Source: Onchocerca volvulus (lineage: Eukaryota > Nematoda > Chromadorea > Rhabditida > Onchocercidae). Taken from it: a stretch of DNA of 64,000 bases. Positions 26,401 through 38,961 of this stretch are shown here, in pieces. Each line of letters opens with the position of its first letter. Position 1 is the first letter of the stretch. The position numbers and the translations under genes were made by a program. The notes under the pieces were generated by a model that did no database searches, was not told the DNA's origin, and saw only the letters and a list, made by a program, of their open reading frames with translations. The stretch spans positions 4,824,368 to 4,888,367 of the forward strand of contig HG738138.1 of NCBI GenBank assembly GCA_000499405.2, in the 5' to 3' direction.

Positions 26401-29400
26401 TATGCTTCGGAAGACATTTCCCTATCCTTTGATGGATGCTTACTATAAAACGATGTCGCGAAGTCGCGGAAATTTAAGTTCAATGCTTTTGATTCTTTCT
26501 CTGCTAAACCATTGATACCAAGTGCAATTAATAAAGCATCAGTGTGGAAAAATAAGCAGAAATATATAACAAGTTAAGCAAAAAAGGAGAGATTTGCATC
26601 ACTGTCATCGCATTTTTTAGAAATCCTTGAAAAAATTGAAAGAGACAAAGCTTCCTTGAATTAGAGATGAAATTAAAGTAGCTGTAGAAATCATATTTTG
26701 CGAAACTTCATCATCACTTTATTTTCATTTCATTTAGATTCACGCATCCAAGATTTAACTGTAATAGATTTCGGATTCTTATAACATCTACTTATAGATT
26801 ACTAGTTATTATAAATTACCTCCAGGTTTTTTTGGGCTGCTGTCGGCAATAATTAACAAATTTTGAGCAAGATGAAGTAAATCTGCGAAACTATAGAATC
26901 CGAAATGAGCTAAAGCTCGTGCAAGTGTTACGATCTGGAAATGATCAAATTAATAACATATATATATATATCACCTATTCTCAAAATGAAATTTAAAATC
27001 ACGTTTAAAAGAAAATATCACAGATACTACCTCAAAGGTTAATCGATTCTGTTCCAATTTTGATGCACTCGGATCTAAGACAGGTTCACCTTCTCGTGTC
27101 GTTTTGCACAATTCCTCAAGATACACATCGACAGTTTTTAAGAGTTTATCGAAAACTTCTCCTTCAGTATGTATGTGACTACCGTCAACGTAACCATTTA
27201 CAGATCGACTTGAATTCCTGAACGATGCTCAATAACAACGTCAACTGTTAACAATATTCTCAGCAATGGGCAAAGAAAAACTGTGACTGATTTTGCAATA
27301 TATTATTAAAGCAATTCCTTCTTATGGAACTTTTTATGAAAACTTCATTTTACGAAAGATTCAACTATATTTTTTTTAAATGTTATCAGAAGTACCCAGA
27401 AATTGTGACATGCAGCGGAATCTCACGCCATAAACGGGCATGATGTACAGCATTAAGTGGAGAACCACGTATGACATGCAGATGAAGCATGAGACGTGTA
27501 AATGAAGCACGCAAATCTTGCGGTAATCTTGTATCCGAAACGCACCTAGAATTTCAAATTTTAAAAACAAATTGAAATTGAGAAAAAAGGTCATCAAAAT
27601 TATGCATAATTCATCCTGAAATTCCAACTTTTAGCAAGCCCTTGCTTTTTTCATCCGATAGGAGGAAGAAATTTTTATATTCATATATTAAAAAATACAA
27701 AAACAAACTTAAGGACCAAATCAGCTGGTAATTCTAAGCTCAAATTCAAAAGTCGTCTTTCAGGAGGAGGATCAATTGCAAGATATTGTTGATTATGACA
27801 CATCTGTGCTAGAAGATCTAATTGGTGTCTGAAAAGATTGTTTTCAAAGTATTTGTTAGTATCTTGACATTCGAAATCATTAAATAATTTTGGCAACATT
27901 TCCTTTTTTTCCTGAAAAGGCTAAAAGATTGCAGAATTTTTGTCAAGGATACTACAATTAATATAAAAAAGCTGTACGAAGTAATTTATTTTACTAATAA
28001 ATATTTCGAAAAATATATACTTGTAATAATCAAGAACTTCAATATCTTCAGTTTGACCTTTGGCAGCATCCATTGTCACAGACACCAACTTTTTGCAAAA
28101 AGAATTCGACCAGCAAATCCATACTTCATCACTGCTCTAGAATTTTCACAATAAATAGAATATGCACAATTTTCTCTATAAAAAATTAATGACTCGTAAA
28201 ATTACTAACCGAATATTGAAGAGGTAAGATTTGCCGAATCATCCAAAAGGAGTGTTTTTCCATCTAATTGCATAAAGTTAAAGTTTCAGAACTTTAAAAA
28301 AAAAAACAAAACTTCAGAAAATCAGAACTTTTTGATTTTCTAAGCGAAGTTGATTCAAGTATCTGCGTTTATAGATCATTAATGCAAGATTTTTTCACAG
28401 TTTTACTTTGTAAAAATAGGATTTTCTATCTATAAAAATAAGATGCATAGCTAACTTTGTCATAAATGATTGTACTAATAAAGATGTCGCGATTCGTTTC
28501 GTTTAATACACAACTGCAGATCAATTCTTGTATTTTTTTATTGGCTTCACCGCGACAAACACAAAGATCAGCCAAATAATCCAAGAATCTAAACAAATCA
28601 ATTGACCGACAAAATTCAGGAAACAATTTCGCTAAAAACAGCGCTATTAACCGAATATGAATTGCGAGACAAAGAAGTTAGAAAAAAACTTAAGTACATC
28701 CCGGTTGACAAACATAATTTAACTTGAAAAATGCAATCGCAATTGAATGGCTATCCATATAAGCTAATCAATCTTAAACTAAGCTTATCATACCTTGTAA
28801 AAAAAAACGATACAACGTACCTACCGGCTTTGTTTTCCCGAACGAGTTCCACAAAACGTTCTACATGCGGATTCTTAACATATTTTTCTAACAATTTCGG
28901 ATTATTATGGAGAACAGCAGTCATTGTATCTTCTGCAAGCAAATCAAATCCAATCTGCTCCTGTATTTGACCGAATTTTTCTGCCAGATATTCTTGATTT
29001 TTTCGATAACCTACTTGTGAATACCTAGAAAGAGCACATATTCCATACTGTCTGCAATACGATATAATCGTAAAGCAAAACTGCATATATAAATGTAACA
29101 TTTAAATGACTGCGGTCACGTCTTTTGTGACATTTAGATATCCGCGGTCACATTTTCGTAATTATATGTACATGTGGTAAACAAATAAACGAAATATGAT
29201 TGCAATGAGTAGTTTGGATCCTTTCTTACTTCTAATTCTGCTATCTCAAGTCCACAGTTGAAGAAGACTATTCAACATACTGACCTTTTAAGTCCGATAA
29301 ATTCGAAAAAATACCCATCAGAACTAGAAATCATGGTGTTACTGATAAAGATAAAAGAACATTCCACTACCAAAAAATTCACTTTTAATACAACGAGTAA

Positions 29401-32400
29401 ATTTATATTCAGAAGACATCATATAAAGATCATTCAAAAGTTTATTGTATTCCTTTCAAACAAGTTGAAACCAAAAATACACTCACAATATGATTCTTAC
29501 GGAAAATCCCACTTAAGTATTTTTTCAAAATTTCCAGAATAAATGAAAGAATCTGATACCTAAGCAGTGAATAGCAAAGACGAAAAATTCGCTTGAAAAT
29601 CTGGTTTCCCTGTTCACTCAGCTTATGTGGTGAACTCAGCAAAGGTTCTGGATCATTCCCATTTCGTGACAAAAACGGTACTCGCAACAGTGCAAAAATC
29701 TGAAATGAATCATTTATTGAATAATCGAAGTTGATCAAATTGCGATTCAAAACAATTCCCTAGGAAAGAATAAGTTGATTTGGTGGAAAGTGGTTTGTAT
29801 CTAACTTATGTTAACCAGCTAAAAGTGATTTATATCAGCAATAGCTTAATCAGTGATTTGATTGAATGGGATAGTTTCATAGCAGACGTTCTTAAACTAT
29901 TACAAGAAGTCCATCTAAATCTAAGTCTAATATATTAGTGGTAACATTAACAACCAGAATCCTAAGAACCTCTGACATTTTGATTTTTCTTCATCATTAG
30001 TGTTCTGAACCTTTCTTATACTTCCGTGAAAAACTGTATTTTTTTTCCATGAACAGTGCAAATTTGTGCCAAAAAGATTCCAAATTTATTCTAACAAATG
30101 ATTCCAAAGAGATACGTGGAAGAAAGTTTGTTTTGAAATCATTTGTTCTGGATTCAACGTACGCCAAATGAAAAGATGAAAAACTGGACATTCTCGTTTA
30201 CTGGATATAAAAATTACCTGGTCAAGGACACCCTGTTCTCGAAGCAATTTTTGTCGATCTCGCGGTGGCTTGAAATCGACAATTTTGATTGGATCCGTCA
30301 TATGATTAGACTGATCTGTCACGAAATATATGCATTCCGTTAATAACTGTATTGTTACACTGCAAAAAATCCTAAGTGATAATTTAAAAAACTTGAGAAT
30401 TAGCAGCGATTTATTACTTACTGTAACTAGCCTGACTTCCAAGAAAAATTCCATTTGTAAGGATATTCGCAAAAGAAAAATGCTATCTTAATTCATAACA
30501 AGAAGATTTAGAAATTACTTCATTGGTTCCTTGGAGATAATCTGCCCGCTTTCGATCAGTTTGACGAAACCATGTAATGCTTTGCATGCATCATTTGCGA
30601 AATCCAGATCGCGAACTTCATCCGGACGGACAGGAAGCAACGCAAATGTTTCTTTGTCAATTTTGAAATTTCCACTAACCACTTTTACCCATCCTTTCTC
30701 GTTCTTGCTGAAATTGTCGACAGAATGCATTAGAAGAATTTTTTTTTTCTTTTTTTTTTTTACAGGACATCTCTATTTCATAAAAGAGCTGTTTCTAACC
30801 TAAAGTGATACAAGTTTTGTTTCTCGACAGGATCAGTGGTATGAATCCAAGTGTTCGTACGTAAGTGCAAGAGACGCACGTAGGTCCGTTGAGAGATCCT
30901 GACATCCATCTGTTGAAAAAGAAATCATTTTTGCATTTCCCAAAATGATCTGAATTTGAATGTGAGAGCACTCCTACGCCAAGCATTTTTCCTAGTCCTG
31001 ATAGAAAAAATACAAATCATGAGAACTTGTCTAAAACAGAGCATGAGAAAAGTTTTAGACATTTTTTTGCACTTTTTTTTTCATCAAGACTAAGAAAAAA
31101 TTTAGTTGCTTGCGCGGGAGTGCTCTCACATTCAAATTCAGATTAGGCCATCGTAAATTGTATTTCGGGAAAATATTATCACAATACTGAATATAGATGA
31201 GTTATGATACTGAAACTCTTTATCTCAAGATGATTTAATTAAAATCATATTCTGAGATCACTATTAATAAATTCTTGTTTTCATTCTGATTATACATACG
31301 TCAGATTCAAATGCTTATCGACTAAATGAAAATGATTATACTGTTATTTGTAAATAAAAAAGAAAAAAAATTTATTTTGCCTTTGTAAAAGTACAGGGAT
31401 CCATTATAAATAGCAACGACTCATCAGTTTCTGGTCGTTCTGAGTGTTTTGGAACCAAATAATATTGACCATCTCCACTACATCCTGCTTCCATATTTGC
31501 TTAAGAACAGTTTTATATGATTTTTAACAACTTTTCCTCGAAAAGATTGAAAAAATGATGTTGGCTAAAAAATATGTTTCACTTTTTCAGTGATAAATCC
31601 GCGAAATATCTTACCTAGATCATTGTGGATAGGATGAAAAAAAAAAAAAAAAAAACAGAACAAAATGGTAAAATGAAAAACGAGCACCTATTGAATGAAA
31701 CAAGAGATAAAACACGGTATTTTCATCAACGGACAATCATATTCTGATAGAATGGAAAAATTAAATTGATATTTCTAAAATGTTTGGTATTGTAAAAAAA
31801 CAACTCTTCGTGATTACACATTTCCTTCTAGATAAAAGAAGAAATGATAACGAAGAAACTTTCATAACTTTCTCAGTATCATACCAGGAGAAGATGAATG
31901 AGAGTATGTTATTTCATTTGTTGCATTTTCTGCTTTATTTAATTCCATCCATTCTACGCTTAAATACATATCAGTGGCTAAATGTTTGAAACGAAATTTT
32001 TCATGCCAAGATGCTGCTGCACCACGATATGAATCAATTTGTACAACCTGGAAATTTTTGGTTCAACAAATTAGGAATGGTTCATCTTGAGAATAACACG
32101 AAAATTGTATGTATTAAATAAGCTATTAAATGTATTTAAAATTATAAATTTGAAAGCAACCTGAATTTCCCACAAAGCTCGTGAAGAAGTCGCATCGGCA
32201 GCAGATGGACGATTTGTTAAACGCAAAAATACAATATCCAAATTTTTTTTCGGTATTGTATCCAATGTTAGAAATGTTTGCTGCTCGGCATGAAAAAGTC
32301 GCACGACATCTCCCTGTAAAGATTTAGAATAATTATTGCTTCAGTACTTTTATATAATTGTATTTCAACATTGATGCGTTTTTTTTTTTTATAAGATTTA

Positions 32401-35102
32401 TGTATTTATAAGATTTATGAGAATTCAAACTTTACATAAACAAATTTCAATTCTTTTAAACTTGCAACTAAGTTCAATGGAGTTTCCAACTCTGACCATT
32501 TCAAAGTAAGAAAACTTACAGACTTTACAATATTTTCTTGATTCTCGTCAAATTGTAAGAACATCAAAACCTGCCATTCGGTAAGCTCATTTGAACAATT
32601 TACTTCAAATCCAATTGGATGATCCGGTAAACTGAAAAAGAATTAGAAAAGAAGATCTAATATCACTAGAATTCACAATATAAATTCTTGCAAATTGTAT
32701 TTCCGATTAACGGTGAAATTTTCTGTGCTGAATTCAACATGTCATTGGTAAGACAAAAGAAAGAGTAGAAATATTGGATACGATCTTAGATCGAAAAGAG
32801 GAACTGACAAAAGAGAGGAAGTAACACTTGAAAACTACTCATGGAAAATTATCGAGAAGAAGCACGCATAAAAATAAACAAATTTGAGGGAAGAAAAATG
32901 GACTGGAAACTTCGGGATTTTGCAGATTACGACAAAATGATAAATATATTTTTACATAATGAATGCTTATGAAATTGGTATGAAATCAATCTAATGATTG
33001 TGGAATTCAACCAGGAAACATCGCCTATGGATACATGACTTTTACAAAAATTTGCGGAAGATGTAAAAGGGAGAAATCATTATGCATCAAGACTTTTCGG
33101 TTTGATCAAACAGAATCGCTTTTAACTTGTGAAAAAAGCAATTACCTGAGATGTGATAAATGCAACTGAGGTTTAATATGTCCCGTTGTGGTTGAAATTG
33201 GAGCGTATGAGTAAGGCACTAAGCTGATTCTATCCCCAGCATTCACCTGAAATAAAATCAATGAGAATTTACGAGAAAATCAAAAATTTATTAATAAGTT
33301 CTTTTTATTTAAATATCCTCTATTACTTAAATTTTTTGTTCATAAATAATATAAAAAACTGGAAATTGTCGTCAGAATATAAACGCTCTAAGAAAAATAT
33401 TGAAAACAAACATTATCACCAAGAAAAGAATGCTTGTATACAGGTTCGACATGAAACCATGAGCCTTCATTGCCATTTTTATCCAAATATACTTTCATCG
33501 CATTGCGCTCCAGCTTGGCTGGTGAATTTTTCAGCACTGTTAGATATTTATTTGATTTAACATGCAACAACTACAAACAAATTTTATTCGTAAAATTAAG
33601 AAAAAAAAAAGAACCAACCATTTGAACAAGTTGTTGATTGTAAATACAAACTTACGAGTGAGTTAGAATTCACACAACTGATTTTTATAAATACTTTTGG
33701 CATTAAAGCAATGAGATCAGTCCTTGGTATCGACTGTTACAGTACAATGAAAATGATTCAGTCTGAACTTCTAAGCCTAATTTCACAATCCAATTATTTC
33801 TCTTAATTGTTACGGTAACACATACGTAGCAGAAGATTGAATCAAAAAACACTTAACTTAAAACATCTGGGAAACAGCATAAAAAATTTAAAACTTTAAA
33901 AGCAAAAAAATTTTTCAAATATTTAACGGAAAATAAGAATTTCAGACAAATAGAACACCTGTATAGTACCACCGTATTGCACATTTACGCCGAGCATTTT
34001 TTTATATTCCATATCATTTTGTTCTTTTTCCTTATCTGCAGCATGTTTGAGCTTTTTTAACATATCTTCTTCAAAAAGTGATTCACCAGTTTGAAATTTC
34101 TTCTGTTCCGTCCAAAATTGCTTTTGTGCTGCATAACGATTAACCGAACAAATTCGAAATAAACAATCTGAAAATATGGACGGTGAATAATTCGCTCCGG
34201 AATCTGATAGCATTTTGGTAAAGCAATTTCAAATTTAAAACTTGAATCACTTTTCATACATAATACATATCGGATACATTTTTCTGATATGACTTTTTTC
34301 TCGAGCCATCGTTGTGAAAAAACTTTGGCTGCAAAAAAAAAAAAAAAACTTTTGAGGATATCATAACGTTCAATTTTACATGGTGATATATGAAATGAAT
34401 GATAACAAATAAATTCTTAATATTCTTAACCAAATAATAGTTGGGAAACAGGTTTTCTAATAAATTTATAAGGAATGAAAACTCTAATTCAAAATTACTC
34501 GCTGTAAAATTAATGCGAAACAATATTTACTACTAATATTCTGCATTCATTCATTAAATCAATCAGAAGATACCTCGAAATTTTTTCGGCGGTGAATCAG
34601 GAGTTCCATTACCAATCTCCACAATACATCTATCATCAACAAGACTGAAGATAGTTTATGGAATTTATTAATTTAAGAAAAAAAAAATAAGCAGAGTTGA
34701 ATCTTTTAAAAAAGTGAAGTTGACAGTACGGCAACTGTGGTACTCCATAGCATGCATTTGATGCCACTGTTAAACAAAATTCATAACTACAACTTAACTT
34801 TGGCAGGGTTTTGGAACTTCTTATTCTGGGAGCAGGTGCGGTTACACTTAATTTCAAAATGCTTCATCAAAATAGCAGACAGTATCATCCTATGCTGCAA
34901 TAACAAATACAAGATGATACCCAAGCGTTGATAAGAATCCTGTTCTCGGTGATAAACGTTCCTCCAAACGATCCTCCACTGGTCGATAACGGTCTTTTGC
35001 ATACAATGATATCACGTCACCGATGTGAAGAGAGGTATTATGGAAGGCGTCAATACTCATCGCTCTCGAATTGTTGTATAAGTGATGCTGACTTAGCAGC
35101 AT
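7493..35102 (-). CDS. itr-1: Inositol 1,4,5-trisphosphate receptor (ER calcium-release channel)
   Basis: One gene of about 27.6 kb with several dozen short exons encodes a full-length IP3 receptor. This tetrameric ER channel releases Ca2+ when IP3 binds; in nematodes it drives defecation rhythm, pharyngeal pumping and ovulation. The protein opens with [11 protein letters not shown], followed by MIR repeats, the IP3-binding core, RIH-type helical regions, six membrane segments, the GGGIGD pore filter, a CFICGLERG zinc linker and a coiled-coil tail. Two in-frame ATGs are possible, at 35102 and 35060. The first lies one base after a TTATTAG acceptor; the second matches vertebrate starts better. 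The last exon reads to a stop at 7493, but an ELKQ|GTGATG donor inside it could instead end the ORF further downstream. Exons were found by family similarity, so not every boundary is fixed. Confidence 0.93.
7706..7851 (-). other. itr-1: Probable GC-AG intron in itr-1
   Basis: The exon 7852-7996 ends [11 protein letters not shown] with the genomic junction AAG|GCAAAT. The next exon begins TTTAG|GAACAT and reads [10 protein letters not shown]. Joining them in phase 0 restores the continuity expected between the ESYVA and WFPRM motifs of IP3 receptors. No GT donor fits without losing conserved residues. Reading through instead gives [19 protein letters not shown] and a stop, removing the coiled-coil tail. 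Confidence 0.7.
11700..26560 (-). other. itr-1: itr-1 segment: central modulatory helical region
   Basis: This long stretch carries many short exons of alpha-helical sequence. Landmarks are [17 protein letters not shown] with [20 protein letters not shown] (25.3-25.5 kb), [19 protein letters not shown] (24.5 kb), [20 protein letters not shown] (22.8 kb) and [20 protein letters not shown] (13.6 kb). These match the RIH and RIH-associated portions of IP3 receptors. Between exons the introns are 60 to a few hundred bases long, AT-rich and rich in homopolymer runs. I did not resolve every exon edge here. Confidence 0.75.
26800..30990 (-). other. itr-1: itr-1 segment: alpha domain of the IP3-binding core and first RIH region
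   Basis: Recognisable exons in order are [20 protein letters not shown] (30.8-30.9 kb), [17 protein letters not shown] (30.6 kb), [17 protein letters not shown] (30.2 kb), [15 protein letters not shown] (29.6 kb) and [20 protein letters not shown] (28.8-29.0 kb). These are followed by the [25 protein letters not shown] and [14 protein letters not shown] exons. The Lys and Arg of QKLLREQ and the Arg-Lys of YRKNQEY correspond to residues that coordinate IP3 phosphates in vertebrate receptors. All are present, so the receptor should bind IP3. Confidence 0.88.
30945..31147. repeat. About 200-bp fold-back element in an itr-1 intron
   Basis: The outer arms, beginning TCTGAATTTGAATGTGAGAG near 30950 and ending CTCTCACATTCAAATTCAGA near 31143, are near-perfect reverse complements. 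Pairing continues inwards with gaps for about 70 bases per arm. A second hairpin, TGTCTAAAAC / GTTTTAGACA, lies at the centre. The whole element sits just upstream of the exon at 30.8-30.9 kb. The structure is like a small fold-back or MITE-type insertion. I did not see a target-site duplication. Confidence 0.75.
32071..35102 (-). other. itr-1: itr-1 segment: suppressor domain, MIR repeats, start of IP3-binding core
   Basis: Exons here give the N-terminal beta-trefoil: [11 protein letters not shown] near 35.0 kb, LVDDRCIVE near 34.6 kb, [19 protein letters not shown] near 34.15 kb, and [12 protein letters not shown] plus [11 protein letters not shown] near 33.4-33.6 kb. The 32.07-32.3 kb exon carries [13 protein letters not shown] and [17 protein letters not shown]. 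Against vertebrate RTTLRQSAT this keeps the ligand-contact Arg, the second Thr and the following Arg, while the first Thr is Leu. Phosphate recognition in the core therefore looks intact. Confidence 0.88.
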
Positions 35103-35602
35103 CCTAATAAGTCGTGATGGTAAGCGTGATAATCGTCTGAAGTAAGCTAGTTATAGAATTAATTCGTAATTTATCTAAACTTTCGATTAATTTGAAACTA
35201 AAATCTAAATAACACTCCCTAGTAGCAATAAAATCAAAAAAGTGACATCAAAACAATCAAATGAGATGAATTAAATGAGACAATTTGTCTGACATTATGA
35301 GTTTCTTCCAGGAAAGATTCACATGTCATGTCATTATAGGCTTATTATAATGAAATTAAAGCATATTTCTTTTCATTAAGGTAAGTCCTAAATTAGTACT
35401 TTGGTTCCAAATAAAGAACCTCTCTTCCCTCAAATGCAACCTGGATGACTGTAAAACATATATCGTGAATGCTATTTTTGGAATTTTTATATTTTATGCA
35501 AAAATTTAGTAAACGAAGAGTTTTGTTATAACATTGCTATGATTTCGCAAAAAAAAAAACAACAAAACAGTCATCTTTCTAACATTTAACCTTTTTTAAC
35601 TA

Positions 35603-35800
35603 TATTCAACTAAAGATCTTAAACGAACTGTTTCTTATTTTTAAATAAGTTGCATAACAGACATTTTGTGAATTCAATGAAGTGTATCGGCTCGGTATTG
35701 AATCACGAACATTTTCAAAAATAACAGTCAACACACCGTTAAAAGTTTCAGATATTTGTTTAAGAGACGGGATGGGTGGAGCATCACATAAGCTGTACAA
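35603..35800 (-). other. Codon-like stretch upstream of itr-1, possible exon
   Basis: A good acceptor (TTTTTGTACAG) precedes an open stretch reading LCDAPPIPSLKQISETFNG and then a stop about 45 codons later. The composition looks coding. I tried to splice it to the first itr-1 exon but found no donor in the right phase. It could be the last exon of an unknown minus-strand gene, a 5' exon of an itr-1 isoform through a frame I did not test, or chance. Confidence 0.25.
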
Positions 35801-36116
35801 AAATTAAACTATAAAAAATATATTTTAGAGAAGTTTTAATGAAATTAGTTTGAATAAAACTGGTTTTTCTCTTCAGTTGGTCCAAGGAGTGATCGAAATT
35901 ATACGCATTTTATGATATCTTTTTGCACAAAACTAATTAAATCCTTTTCATCATAATTATTTCTCCCCAATCATCAGTTCTGCTAGCCAAGTAAAATTTG
36001 CCATAAAAATTCATATTCGTTTAACTTCATGTATATAAAAACTTAAAACAAGTCAAAATATTACAATTCTACAAAAAATTATTTTCTCATTTCCTTCCGC
36101 GAAGTATATGTTTTCA

Positions 36117-36349
36117 TAGGTGATGATTACAAATCTGTAGGAATAGAAGGAATCGGGAGTGGTTATATTGTCAAAAGTACTGAGTAAGATAGCATATATT
36201 AGCTTGTTGAAACTATTTTTACAATCATTGGTGGACTAAATGAAATGCTCTGACAGCGAAAAACATGAACTTTTTTCAGGAAGCCTGTATCCCACCCGCA
36301 GAATTACATGATCAATAATGCATTTGTTGGGAATAATTGATTATTCCAA
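36117..36349 (+). CDS. Possible last two exons of a small unrecognised gene
   Basis: Two plus-strand stretches join in phase. The first follows TTTTCATAG, reads DDYKSVGIEGIGSGYIVKST and ends at a GTAAG donor near 36182. The second follows a strong TTTTTTCAG at about 36280, reads KPVSHPQNYMINNAFVGNN and then TGA. Together they would give about 40 C-terminal residues. No upstream exon was identified; candidates with good splice sites exist between 35.3 and 36.0 kb but are closed in most frames. I recognise no family. Confidence 0.35.
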
Positions 36350-38761
36350 AGCAAATATTAGTGCCATCTCTGCTGATGCAGTAATGTGAAATAAGGCTCA
36401 ACAGTTTAAAGCAAAAAAAAAAAACCTGATAAATGAAGAATTGTAAAAGTTGACTACATCATATAAAATTTTCAACGGAAGATCTGAACAAAAAAAGAGA
36501 TTTTACATTTTATTTGTTAATTCAACAAAGATTTTCAATATTTTCGTCATAACAAATACAAACTTAATGATTTGATTAAATTGAAACATAGAATGAAAGC
36601 TTAGTGATTAATTACTGAAATTTGGAAGTGAGATTTTAAAAAAATACTGAAAAATTAAATCCTTGGAATGAAAAGTCAACTTTCCTGGATGTGGACTCTG
36701 CATGCAGGTATCCTTCCTAAATTGTACCTTATATATTTTTTGACATGTTTACGACCGAACCTATGGGCATTTTACAGATTGTTTTGTGAAGACGATCTAC
36801 TTGCTCACAGACATGTAAATATACAACTTGACTTTTACCCTTTTCGGCATTTCTCATACATTCGTGTATGTATATATTTCTCATACATCCGCACATATTT
36901 TGCGTTTGTGCTATATGACTGAATAAAATTTGGGAAATGTTATTTTAAATGTCTCGCTCTGCATTGCTAGTAATGATGAGGAGGTGACAAGGAAAGGAAA
37001 GATAGAAGTTACAAGCCGACAGATTTATTATGATACTTGAAGTAAAATGGCGTATTAGGTTGCATTTGTCACATTATTTGTCACGTACTATATCCCATTA
37101 GTCACATTTGTCACAACAGTAAAGTACCGATTGTTTAACGTGCACTACATTTATGCAAGCTTGACGGATGTTACTATCATAAAAATTCATAAAAAGACTT
37201 AATTTCTTCTTTTTAATACATTCGTCTGCGAAAATGCTACCGTCAGGTGATATTCATGTCCACATACTTTCCCATGGAAATAGGCTTTAAATCTAATGAA
37301 GATTCCAGCACTCATGTTAACGGCAAATTAATTTGATTAAAATAATAGATGACGGGACAAGAAATACTTTAATAGTGTTATTAAAGATACGTCACCAGCA
37401 TGCGTCAACTATGTTTTGGTGAAAAATGACATTGCATGAGGTTATTATTTTATATTTTAAAATTCCGTTGGGAAGATTCTTATTCGTATTCATAATAATA
37501 AATTTATAATCTATTTATAACAGTTCTTGATGTTTTAGAATTTTTTCTTATTTTCAGGCAAAATAAATGAAAACTATCCCAATAAATAGTTCATCATGAA
37601 GGAACGAATATTTGAGTTAAACATCAAGTCTACTGAATTGATTGATCAGTTTTAAAAAGTTTGACAATTTTATTACATAACAGCAATCATTTTATTGTTT
37701 TGATAATCAGAAATAGAAAAAATTCGAAGACATTAGATTACACTTATTTTGTAAAGTTTCTTGTCCTTTACGTGATTTCATCATAAAATGAATAAATATC
37801 TGATACAATCTGAATATTTCACAATGAGCTTCAGAAATATTCATCATAATTGATAGATATTAGAAACAAAGATTTCTCCGGAAAAAGAAAAGGCGATTTT
37901 TCGAAATTTAAAATAAGACGAAAAATTTTATACCATTCCAATAAGTAAAAAACATTGATAGGATTTGGATTTGTATGCTGAAATAACTTAAGTAGTGTCT
38001 TGTCTGGCATTTAAAAGAGAAGACATGATAGGAACAGTGACCAGATAATTCTGATGAATGAAAGTAGTTGAATGCCAAATTGACTGGAATCTTTCTAAAC
38101 TTCGTTACCAAATCATCCCATACAGTTCTTTAAAGTCTTAAATTTAATCATTCTGACAACGTGACACTGATAAAATTGTTGGTTGGCTAGCATAGCACAT
38201 TGTCTCTTAATGCTTTTGCATGAAAAATGATGGAGAAAGGCGCATGAAAATGAACGAAATTTTGGAAATAAAATTTCAAAACTATTGGAATGCTGACAAT
38301 TAAAATTGATATTGTGGTGTTGGAAGATGCACAAAAGGGCTTTCATGATGTATGCAAATTTGCACAACTGTCTTCCTATTTCCTTTTTTTGTAAGCACTT
38401 TGAAAACATTCACGATTTATTTATTCAGCTACAGAACCAAACTACTTTTTTGTTATTTTCATCCTTTTATCGATTTCATTCCAGTTTTTCAAAACAAAAA
38501 AAAAAAAAAAAGAAAAAAAAACTTTTGTCTGTTCAATTCAAATTTCTGTCTCTTCAATTTTCTGGTCTTTGAATTTACATAAGAAAAGGCACGACTAATC
38601 TACGCGATATTGAATGAACTATCAGGCTTTATTTCACATTTCATTTTGTATATGGTATATATTTTTATTACGTTATTAGCTTTAGATCGGCCTCTCGAAG
38701 CGTGTTTATTTTTTTCGTTTTTTTTTTTTCCTAAGCCACTCAAAGCATGGCCGTCCAGTTA

Positions 38762-38961
38762 GTCTGTGCAAATAAAAATGAAAATGTTCGTTTGGTTCAG
38801 AATCTTCAATCTCCGAGAGTTTTTAAGCACGCGCCTTATCTATATAAAACACCGGCCTATCCGAATGCAACGTTGTGTGAAAGTTCAAATCAATCGATGA
38901 AGAACTTACGATATTGTGTCAAAAGCCACAATGAACATTTACATTTTTATGTATATAGATA
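38762..38961 (+). repeat. MITE-like repeat, copy 1
   Basis: This copy of about 200 bp has inverted ends: the left end contains AAATAAAAATGAAAATGTTCG and the right end GAACATTTACATTTTTATGT. It shares the internal block GAATGCAACGTTGTG and CACGCGCCTTATNTATAT with the copies at 50.4 kb and (reversed) 47.7 kb. It is flanked on the left by GGCCGTCCAGTTAGTCT, a diverged form of the GC-rich hairpin module. Its ORF is not convincing as a gene. Confidence 0.75.
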
